Below, in pieces: positions 51,690-57,738 of a DNA stretch of 57,738 nt. The first letter of the stretch is position 1. Each line of letters opens with the position of its first letter. The position numbers and the translations under genes are program-made. Source of the stretch: a virus; IMG/VR virus record IMGVR_UViG_3300008116_008172, positions 1 to 57,738 of that record; one strand, given 5' to 3'. Under the pieces are notes generated by a model. It was not told where the DNA came from. It did no database searches and saw only the letters and a program-made list of their open reading frames with translations.

Positions 51690-52550
51690 ATGCAAAACAA
51701 CGGCATTGAAATGACCGTCCATGTAAATGGACGTAGTGTAAAGGAATACACTCATCAAGGAATGAGTTTTATCGAAGCAAGAGATGGTACCAACTATACC
51801 ATAAAACTGAAAAATAATCTGGGACAACGGGCAATGGCTGTTGTATCAGTTGATGGATTGGATGTAGTAAGCGGTAAAAACGCCGCCGAAACAGATACAG
51901 GATATATCATTGATGCACACGACTCCATTGAGATCAAGGGATATAGAATCAGCGACAATGACTCTGCTGCATTTGTGTTTACAAATAAAGGCAAGAGTTA
52001 TGTACAAAATGTAAAAGGAGATGCACGAAATTGCGGCGTGATTGGTGTACGAGCATTTAGCGAAAAAGTAAATTGGATCATAAACACAGTGGGAACAACT
52101 ACACTTGGTTATAAAGATCCTATACCATATACGGTATATTGTAATTCATATACACCAACGAACACAATGGTTCCATTAACTGCAACTACTACTATTGGAA
52201 ACTCATCAACGTTTTTCAATAACGCAGTAAATGCATATAATTCACACACAATCAATTTATCAACGACGAGCGCAGCGCCGAGCGGCGTCTTTCGCAGCGT
52301 AACATCCGACAATACTAAAACCATAAATGTTTCAAACTTTGATACAGGAACGGGTTGGGGTAAAAAACAAGAAGATAAAATAACAAGAGTGAGTTTTGAA
52401 AAAGGAATACTTATATGTGAAATGACAATCTATTATGCGAGTAAAATTGCTCTTATGGAAATGGGAGTAGATATGTCATCAAAAAAGCAAGTGGGAATGC
52501 CAAAAGCTTTTGGTGATTATTGCAAACCACCCAAAGGTTGGGTAGGATGA
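51690..52550 (+). CDS. Unknown protein, 286 aa, probable beta-rich virion protein
   Basis: Starts after AAAGG. The first 110 residues are a beta-rich domain (VHVNGRSVKEYTHQG, MAVVSVDGLDVVSGK, IDAHDSIEIKGYRISD) that I also associate with uncharacterised bacterial proteins. Residues about 140-220 are Thr/Asn/Ser-rich. The last 60 residues include a Trp/Lys segment and end in KPPKGWVG. No signal peptide or catalytic motif. A structured leader and late-type element precede it, which favours a late structural role. Confidence 0.65.
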   Translation: MQNNGIEMTVHVNGRSVKEYTHQGMSFIEARDGTNYTIKLKNNLGQRAMAVVSVDGLDVVSGKNAAETDTGYIIDAHDSIEIKGYRISDNDSAAFVFTNKGKSYVQNVKGDARNCGVIGVRAFSEKVNWIINTVGTTTLGYKDPIPYTVYCNSYTPTNTMVPLTATTTIGNSSTFFNNAVNAYNSHTINLSTTSAAPSGVFRSVTSDNTKTINVSNFDTGTGWGKKQEDKITRVSFEKGILICEMTIYYASKIALMEMGVDMSSKKQVGMPKAFGDYCKPPKGWVG

Positions 52551-52558
52551 AAATATAG

Positions 52559-52586
52559 TTGACAATGGTCCATGACAGTATAAAGT
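52559..52586 (+). promoter_or_regulatory. Promoter of the RNA ligase gene, leaderless
   Basis: TTGACA (52559-52564), a 16-nt spacer, TAAAGT (52581-52586). The predicted start falls on the ATG at 52593. Confidence 0.55.
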
Positions 52587-52592
52587 GCTGTT

Positions 52593-53621
52593 ATGGACCG
52601 TAAACTAGCCTCAATCCAACTTATCAAGGAACTGACTCCAATATCTGGAGCAGACGCCATTCTTTGCGCCAAAGTACTTGGTTGGGAATGTGTTGTAAAG
52701 AAAAGTGAGTTTGCTGTTGGAGATAAGTGTGTATACTTTGAAATTGATAGTGTACTACCCATTGCAAGTTGGAATGATCATCTACGTAAGGAACCTGACA
52801 AGAAGCTGCGTGTAAAGACAATCCGTCTACGTGGTCAACTTTCTCAAGGTCTTGCTATGCCGCTTTCTATTCTTCCATCTGGTCAATATGAAGTCGGTAT
52901 GGATGTAACATCGTTGTTGGGTGTCGAGAAATACGAGCCCATTGTTCCTTCGCATTTAAGCGGAATGGTCAAAGGAAATTTTCCATCATTCTTACACAAA
53001 ACTGATGAAATCCGTTTACAGTCTGTACCTGAAGTATTGGATGAAATTGTGTCAAATAAAATTCCTATGGTTGCTACACTCAAAATGGATGGCACAAGTT
53101 TTACTGCGTACAGAAGAGACGTTGATTTTGGCGTGTGTTCTCGTAACCTTGACTTAAAGGAAACAGAAGGCAATGCTCATTGGAGAATGGCTCGCAAGCT
53201 CAAGCTTGAAGAAATTCTTCGTAGCGAAGATCGCAATCTTTGTATTCAAGGTGAAATCTGTGGCCCATCTATTCAAGCAAATCGTCTTGGATTGAAAGAG
53301 CCCGAATTGTACATATTCAATCTATTTGACATTGATACTGGAAAATATCTTGGATATGACGATATGAAGAACTTTGCTATCAAGCATCATCTTCGTACCG
53401 TTCCATTTCTTCATGTTGGTTGGTTCAATGAAATAGATGGTACCAAACGTTGGTCTGTAAATGACCTTTTGAATTTTGCCAATGAACAAAACTATGACAA
53501 CGGCACTCCCGCCGAAGGCATTGTTTGGCGTGCTGTAAATGAAACATACAGCGAAGTTCTCAAAGGTCGTCTAAGTTTCAAGACTATCAGCAATCGCTTC
53601 TTGGAGAAGTATAAGGAATGA
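52593..53621 (+). CDS. RNA ligase, Deinococcus Rnl (Rnl5)-like
   Basis: 342 aa, the length of the DraRnl family. An N-terminal OB-like domain (ASIQLIKELTPISGADAI, CVYFEIDSVLP) precedes the nucleotidyltransferase: motif I TLKMDGTSFTAY (Lys near 165), motif Ia/III-like CSRNLDLKET and QGEICGPSIQANR, motif IV EGIVWRA and motif V LSFKTISNRF. The catalytic Lys and the EG/KxS pairs are present. The DraRnl group seals 3'-OH/5'-phosphate nicks with RNA on the 3'-OH side. With the kinase and 2H protein it makes a repair set. Confidence 0.88.
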   Translation: MDRKLASIQLIKELTPISGADAILCAKVLGWECVVKKSEFAVGDKCVYFEIDSVLPIASWNDHLRKEPDKKLRVKTIRLRGQLSQGLAMPLSILPSGQYEVGMDVTSLLGVEKYEPIVPSHLSGMVKGNFPSFLHKTDEIRLQSVPEVLDEIVSNKIPMVATLKMDGTSFTAYRRDVDFGVCSRNLDLKETEGNAHWRMARKLKLEEILRSEDRNLCIQGEICGPSIQANRLGLKEPELYIFNLFDIDTGKYLGYDDMKNFAIKHHLRTVPFLHVGWFNEIDGTKRWSVNDLLNFANEQNYDNGTPAEGIVWRAVNETYSEVLKGRLSFKTISNRFLEKYKE

Positions 53622-53627
53622 TGTCTC

Positions 53628-54323
53628 ATGCCCATCATTATTTTCAAGTTTGATGACTTTACGCAACCAAATGAATATTGGGAATGTCTAATGGAATATG
53701 GTATAAAAAACAACATAAAATTTAGTATAGGAATAATTGGAAAATATCTAGAAAAAGAAAACCAAAAAACATTTGATTGGGTAAAACGATTTCATAATAC
53801 TGGTAATGTTGAATTCTGGAATCATGGGTATAATCACGAAAAAAATAATAAAGGACTTGAATTTTTTGGTACATCTGTTGATGAACAATATTCGAGCTTA
53901 GAAAAAACACAAAGATTGGGAAAAGAAAAACTTGGAATAACATTTTCAACCTTTGGTGCGCCTTGGAATACAACCGATGAAAATACAATTTTAGCATTGG
54001 AAAAAATACCCGACATAAAAGTTTGGCTGCACGGCGACGAGAGATGCAAAAGTAAAATATGCCTACAACCGTCCAGAATAGCGTGTGAATCTTTCAAAGA
54101 GGGAAATAAATTTTTTGTTGACTTTGAAACTTTCAAAATAAAATACAACACAGTTAAATCCAGAGAGTATTTGATACTTCAATTCCACCCAGCAACTTGG
54201 AAGAAAATGAAGGCGGTCAGAGAATTTTACAATATCGCTGATTACTTGAGTAGCAATACAGATATTAAATTTATGCTTCCTAGTCAATTTGCTGAGTTTA
54301 AATACAAGCCCAACATAGCATAG
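53628..54323 (+). CDS. Polysaccharide deacetylase-like (NodB-type) protein
   Basis: 231 aa, cytoplasmic (no signal). The NodB plan is kept: FKFDDF (Asp9, Asp10: base and metal ligand), FWNHGYNH (His66 and His70: metal ligands), TFGAPWNTTDE, and LILQFHPATW with the late catalytic His. It would remove N- or O-acetyl groups from a sugar. It follows the RNA ligase by six bases but fits the glycan functions of the 40-45 kb block. Some family members act on other substrates. Confidence 0.78.
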   Translation: MPIIIFKFDDFTQPNEYWECLMEYGIKNNIKFSIGIIGKYLEKENQKTFDWVKRFHNTGNVEFWNHGYNHEKNNKGLEFFGTSVDEQYSSLEKTQRLGKEKLGITFSTFGAPWNTTDENTILALEKIPDIKVWLHGDERCKSKICLQPSRIACESFKEGNKFFVDFETFKIKYNTVKSREYLILQFHPATWKKMKAVREFYNIADYLSSNTDIKFMLPSQFAEFKYKPNIA

Positions 54324-54388
54324 TAGTGCGAAATAGACTCAGAAGCAAGACATAGTTATATAATAATTGTTTAAAAGTATTATTAGTT

Positions 54389-54416
54389 TTTATAAATTGT
54401 TCACGAACTTTATAGT
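54389..54416 (+). promoter_or_regulatory. Promoter of the curli-type operon
   Basis: TTTATA (54389-54394), a 16-nt spacer and TATAGT (54411-54416), matching the phage promoter class by spacing and -10 box. The predicted leader is about 27 nt. The rest of 54324-54449 is AT-rich with nothing else recognisable. Confidence 0.5.
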
Positions 54417-54449
54417 ATTATTAATCATATATATTATATCTATTATATA

Positions 54450-54923
54450 ATGAAAAGTCATATAATATATAATGTAATGCTGATAATGATACTGAGTATC
54501 ACTGGGCTTAAAGCAAGTGATATGGTATTTGGATTTAAGTCTGCAACATTTAGTGGCGCAGGATTTTCTGCCACGGCAATGACGATTGAAAATTTGGCAA
54601 GAACGCGCAAGCAATCCATAAAAGATACTGCTAAAAATGAAGCACAACAACAATTACTGATGGCACAAAATACGCCGTTAAACACGTTTATAAACAATTT
54701 ACAGGCCAGAATATATTCTCAACTAGCATCACAAGTCACAGATCAAATATTCAATTCTTCTGGTCAATCTTTTGGCGTAATTAATCTACAGGGCGGCGCA
54801 ACAGTAACTTGGCAACGCAATGGTGACTTTGCCACCCTTTACATAGTCGATCCAGTAAGTGGAAATACAACTCAAATAACCGTACCAGTCGGTTCGCTAA
54901 CACCACCACCACCAAACGGATGA
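54450..54923 (+). CDS. csgF: Curli assembly factor CsgF-like
   Basis: 157 aa (E. coli CsgF 138). A signal peptide (MKSHIIYNVMLIMILSITGLKA) is followed by SDMVFGFKSATFSGAGF, matching the mature CsgF start that plugs into the CsgG pore, then LNTFINNLQARIYSQLASQV and the C-terminal strands VTWQRNGDFATLYIVDPVSG with TTQITVPVG. In E. coli it couples the CsgG channel to surface nucleation of curli. The end is Pro-rich. It overlaps csgG by four bases. Confidence 0.88.
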   Translation: MKSHIIYNVMLIMILSITGLKASDMVFGFKSATFSGAGFSATAMTIENLARTRKQSIKDTAKNEAQQQLLMAQNTPLNTFINNLQARIYSQLASQVTDQIFNSSGQSFGVINLQGGATVTWQRNGDFATLYIVDPVSGNTTQITVPVGSLTPPPPNG

Positions 54924-55723
54924 AGAATTATGCAATTATCACCCTATCAATGTTACTTCTTTCAGGGTGTGCATCAATCAAGAGCAAACCTGATATACTA
55001 GAAGTACCAAAATCCCAAACATCTCCGATGGAGAAAGAGTTGGTTGGTATTCCACCAATTGATGGTCCAAGAATAACCATAGGAATTTATGCATTTGCTG
55101 ACAAGACTGGGGCAAGAAAAACCACAGACAATTATGCATCATTTAGTTCAGCGGTGACACAGGGAGCAGAAAGTTGGCTAATCGATGCATTTAGAATGGC
55201 GGGTAGTGGAAAATGGTTTCAAGTTCTTGAAAGAGTTGGTTTGGATAATGTAATCAAGGAACGACAACTCATAGCACAGACCAGAGAAAGTTTCCAAGGA
55301 AGAAATTCTGAAAAATTAGCTCCTATGATTTTTGCTGGAATAATAGCAGAAGGTGGTATCATAGGATATGATTCAAATATTTTGACAGGTGGCGCAGGAG
55401 CAAGTGTTCTTGGCATATCAGGAAACACACAATATCGTAAAGATGTTGTTACTGTATCACTTCGTCTCGTCAGTGTACAAACAGGAGAAATACTTGTAAG
55501 CACCGCAGTAACAAAAACAATTTCCAGTGTTGCCCTATCGGGCAATTTATTCAAGTTCTATGAACACGGCGTATTGCCCATAGAATCTGAGTTGGGTTTA
55601 ACCGCCAACGAACCAAACACAATTGCGGTTCGCAGTGCGATAGAAAAAGCCGTGATAGACATTGTTTATCAGGGCGAAAAACTAAATCTCTGGAAATTCA
55701 AAAAGGAAAGTACAACACCATGA
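54920..55723 (+). CDS. csgG: Curli secretion channel CsgG-like lipoprotein
   Basis: 267 aa (E. coli CsgG 277). Lipobox LLLSG-Cys17 with Ala at +2 fits the outer membrane. Hallmarks follow: IYAFADKTGARK, YASFSSAVTQGAESWL, FQVLERVGLDNVIKERQLI, AGIIAEGGIIGYDSN, the transmembrane hairpin segments around NILTGGAGASVLGISGN and TVSLRLVSVQTGEILVST, and ELGLTANEP. CsgG forms a nine-subunit outer-membrane pore that exports curlins. Overlaps at both ends show translational coupling with csgF and the curlin-like gene. Confidence 0.93.
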   Translation: MKNYAIITLSMLLLSGCASIKSKPDILEVPKSQTSPMEKELVGIPPIDGPRITIGIYAFADKTGARKTTDNYASFSSAVTQGAESWLIDAFRMAGSGKWFQVLERVGLDNVIKERQLIAQTRESFQGRNSEKLAPMIFAGIIAEGGIIGYDSNILTGGAGASVLGISGNTQYRKDVVTVSLRLVSVQTGEILVSTAVTKTISSVALSGNLFKFYEHGVLPIESELGLTANEPNTIAVRSAIEKAVIDIVYQGEKLNLWKFKKESTTP

Positions 55724-56580
55724 AAACCATAAACATAGTAAAGTTTATATTCTTTACGGCAGTTCTAGGACTGCTTTCAAATACATTGGCTCAAACACCG
55801 GGAGCCTTGGGTGCCATCGCAGGAAACTCGTCTGGAAACCAAATATATGTAAATCAAATAACAACGGGTGGTGATACCACGTTCATTCAAAATGGCGCAT
55901 CAAACAGAATTGGATCTTTTGCTCTTCCAAGTAACATAACTGGAGACAATATCTTTTTCGAAATGCGCCAAATTGGAGATGGAAATAGCACAGACTTTTC
56001 CATCATTGGAGCAAACAACCTAAAGCTATTGTCTGCGTTCGCTGGTGATAACAACGAACAAAGAATATACTTCAACGGTGCTAATAACAATATGAATTTT
56101 CGTTTCGATGGAAACGGGAATAAATTGTGGATAAGCAACGATGTAACAGTATATCGCGATGGTGGTGAAAATACCGCAGCAGACAAAGCCACATTGGCAT
56201 CATCGGATATGCAGATCAAATTTGCTGGAAATAGCAACACTTTTGCTTACGCCACCACAAATGGTCTGAACAATTATCTGAAATATGATGTCACTGGAAA
56301 TACCAATGTCATCAAAACCACTCAAATTGGAAGTGCTGGTACAGGCACACGCCAATCAGGTCATTATCAAGATTTGACTATTCTTGGTGGAGGCAATGAT
56401 GTTATGATATACCAACAAGGCACTGTTCAACAATATTTTCAATATAGTTTGACGGGTAGCAATAACATTGTTCGTGTATCACAAACTGCAACTGCCGCTC
56501 CTACATTCACAATTAACAATAATAATCAACTGGCTCCACAAGGACCAGCGAGTGGTACAACTACCATAAGCAATCCATAA
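55720..56580 (+). CDS. Curlin-like secreted beta-repeat protein
   Basis: 286 aa, with a signal peptide ending SNTLA before QTPG. The mature part is Asn/Gly/Gln-rich with about eleven turns of the NGASN, GDGNS, AGDNN, TGNTN type spaced roughly 20-25 residues, each flanked by short beta strands containing Gln (NQIYVNQIT, IFFEMRQIG, VMIYQQG). This is the pattern of curlin (CsgA/CsgB) or a related beta-solenoid, more diverged than E. coli CsgA. Only one Met-rich or Cys feature is absent: there is no Cys. Predicted substrate of the adjacent CsgG/F. It overlaps csgG by four bases. Confidence 0.75.
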   Translation: MKTINIVKFIFFTAVLGLLSNTLAQTPGALGAIAGNSSGNQIYVNQITTGGDTTFIQNGASNRIGSFALPSNITGDNIFFEMRQIGDGNSTDFSIIGANNLKLLSAFAGDNNEQRIYFNGANNNMNFRFDGNGNKLWISNDVTVYRDGGENTAADKATLASSDMQIKFAGNSNTFAYATTNGLNNYLKYDVTGNTNVIKTTQIGSAGTGTRQSGHYQDLTILGGGNDVMIYQQGTVQQYFQYSLTGSNNIVRVSQTATAAPTFTINNNNQLAPQGPASGTTTISNP

Positions 56581-56583
56581 AGA

Positions 56584-57738
56584 ATGAACAAAATTGTTAC
56601 AGTCGCATTGATGTTCTTTTTATGGCATGATGTTTATGGTATTGCGGGTAAATTGACCGAGGTGACTGGCCCTACGCAGGTGAGTAGGGCCAGCACTAAA
56701 ATAGAAGGCAAGGTCAATGTTCCGATAGAAATGGATGATACCATTGAAACATTAAAAGCACGAGCGGGTATAACATTTGAAGATGGAACCCGAGTCCAGT
56801 GCACCGAATTTAGCAAATTGGTTATTGATACATTTGTATATGATCCAAGTACGGGAAAAGGAAAACTTGGAATGAAGGCAACAATGGGAACGGTGAGATA
56901 TGCATCTGGTCTTATTGCAAAAAATAACAAAGAAGAAGTCAGAGTTAAAACTCCTACTGCATCCATATCAGTTCGCGGTACAGACTTTTCAATGACAGTG
57001 GATGAGCTTGGAAGAAGCTTGGTAATTCTGTTACCATCCCAACCTCAATTTGGTCCACCTGTTGTTGGATCGATTGTGGTTGATAACGGAATGGGTACAG
57101 TTGTATTGACAAAACCATTTCAAGCAACATTTGTTGCATCAACATCGGTGGTACCATCATCGCCAGTATTATTGAATTTTGAAGATGAAACCAAAGTAAA
57201 TAACATGCTTATAATTGACACACCAAAGAATGTTACTCAAGCTGCCAAAGAAGCAAAGAAGGCATCTGTAACGGCGACTAAAGAAGATGATGGTAGCAAA
57301 GATAAGAAAGAAACAAAATCCGAAAGCAAATCAAGTAATACAACTATTGCACAGGCGGACAAACCAACCGAAGAAACTCAAGTGGCAACAAAAGAACCAG
57401 AACCAGTTCAAGCTGAAATTGTTACAAAACTTGACATAGAAAAAATTGATCCATCTGTTAATTCTTCTATTATGGATTCTATGTCCAAACAACCAAACGC
57501 CGCCAATACAAATTTATCAAACATACCTACTATATCCGTGCCATCTTCAACAGTAAATAATGGATTTACTACAAATGGAACACATGCCATTCTATATATA
57601 ACTAATAACAATAATGTAATATGGTATACTATGAAGTTTGACGCCAATGCAACTTTCAACATAACAACCAGAGATGGCAGTAAAGAATATCCGCTTAACT
57701 TTGGTTCAAAATTAAAAGTCAACATCACACAAAAATGA
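56584..57738 (+). CDS. Exported FecR-domain protein
   Basis: 384 aa, complete; the stop is the last codon of the window. A signal peptide (MNKIVTVALMFFLWHDVYG) precedes a FecR domain (about 20-150): GKLTEVTGPTQVSR, AGITFEDGTRVQCTEFSKLVID, KATMGTVRYASG and VRVKTPTASISVRGTDFSMTV. Residues about 205-290 are Lys/Glu/Thr-rich and probably disordered. The C-terminal 70 residues are beta-prone (AILYITNNNNVIWYTMKFD). It starts three bases after the curlin-like stop and is part of the operon. It may anchor or organise the fibre in the periplasm or at the wall. Confidence 0.82.
   Translation: MNKIVTVALMFFLWHDVYGIAGKLTEVTGPTQVSRASTKIEGKVNVPIEMDDTIETLKARAGITFEDGTRVQCTEFSKLVIDTFVYDPSTGKGKLGMKATMGTVRYASGLIAKNNKEEVRVKTPTASISVRGTDFSMTVDELGRSLVILLPSQPQFGPPVVGSIVVDNGMGTVVLTKPFQATFVASTSVVPSSPVLLNFEDETKVNNMLIIDTPKNVTQAAKEAKKASVTATKEDDGSKDKKETKSESKSSNTTIAQADKPTEETQVATKEPEPVQAEIVTKLDIEKIDPSVNSSIMDSMSKQPNAANTNLSNIPTISVPSSTVNNGFTTNGTHAILYITNNNNVIWYTMKFDANATFNITTRDGSKEYPLNFGSKLKVNITQK

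Noticed and set aside
54324-57738. Host chromosome fragment joined to a phage contig
   Set aside because: Composition, tight + strand packing and the 16-nt-spacer TATAGT promoter match the phage genes; a contig join is still worth checking by read mapping.

Overview
The window reads as part of a large, AT-rich T4-like (contractile-tailed) phage genome infecting a Gram-negative host. The T4-like core is clear: tail tube gp19, paired gp26-like baseplate proteins, a tape measure, gp48-like and gp53-like baseplate proteins, gp32, UvsX, RNase H, gp41 helicase, NrdA/NrdB, RIIA/RIIB, DNA polymerase gp43, clamp gp45 and clamp loader gp44. Almost everything is on the + strand, tightly packed, with many 4-nt ATGA overlaps. 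Four genes lie on the minus strand (EF-hand protein, a 139-aa unknown, a homing endonuclease, a sulfotransferase) and look like accessory insertions. Lipoproteins and curli secretion genes imply a host with an outer membrane. The host genus cannot be named from the sequence.

Layout. 1-3.7 kb: partial GNAT protein, secreted EF-hand protein, unknowns and a Vsr-like homing endonuclease. 3.8-4.3 kb: tail tube. 4.5-9.7 kb: proteins starting MKKSEL, which I interpret as internal virion proteins carrying a T4-type capsid-targeting peptide, then a lipoprotein with C-terminal membrane helices. 9.7-20 kb: baseplate hub and tail block, with the tape measure split by a -1 frame change. 20-24.3 kb: a family A polymerase-like gene and two more candidate internal virion proteins. 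24.5-29 kb: gp32, uvsX, RNase H and a gp41 helicase gene with an internal deletion. 29-33 kb: ribonucleotide reductase and two small MKxxxLK proteins. 33-36 kb: a MoxR-type ATPase with a metallopeptidase-VWA protein. 36-39.8 kb: rIIA and rIIB. 39.8-45.5 kb: glycan block (three-domain glycosyltransferase, second glycosyltransferase, methyltransferase, sugar dehydrogenase-like protein, Pro/Thr repeat protein). 45.5-53.6 kb: replisome genes interleaved with RNA-repair genes (kinase, 2H phosphoesterase, RNA ligase). 53.6-54.3 kb: polysaccharide deacetylase. 54.4-57.7 kb: a four-gene curli-type operon.

The standout is that last operon: CsgF, CsgG, a curlin-like beta-repeat protein and a FecR-domain protein, all with export signals, overlapping or nearly so, and preceded by the same promoter type as the phage replication genes. 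It would let an infected cell build a CsgG pore and secrete an amyloid-like or beta-solenoid fibre. No csgE, csgD or csgC is visible.

Two promoter classes can be read. Replication and early-type genes have TTGACA-like and TAtAGT-like boxes with a 16-nt spacer, several placed so that the transcript would begin at the start codon. Candidate late genes have TATTTATA-type elements. No tRNA, CRISPR array or insertion sequence was seen, and no stretch longer than about 210 bases lacks a gene. Head genes, terminase, sheath, gp62, holin and endolysin are not recognised and presumably lie outside.
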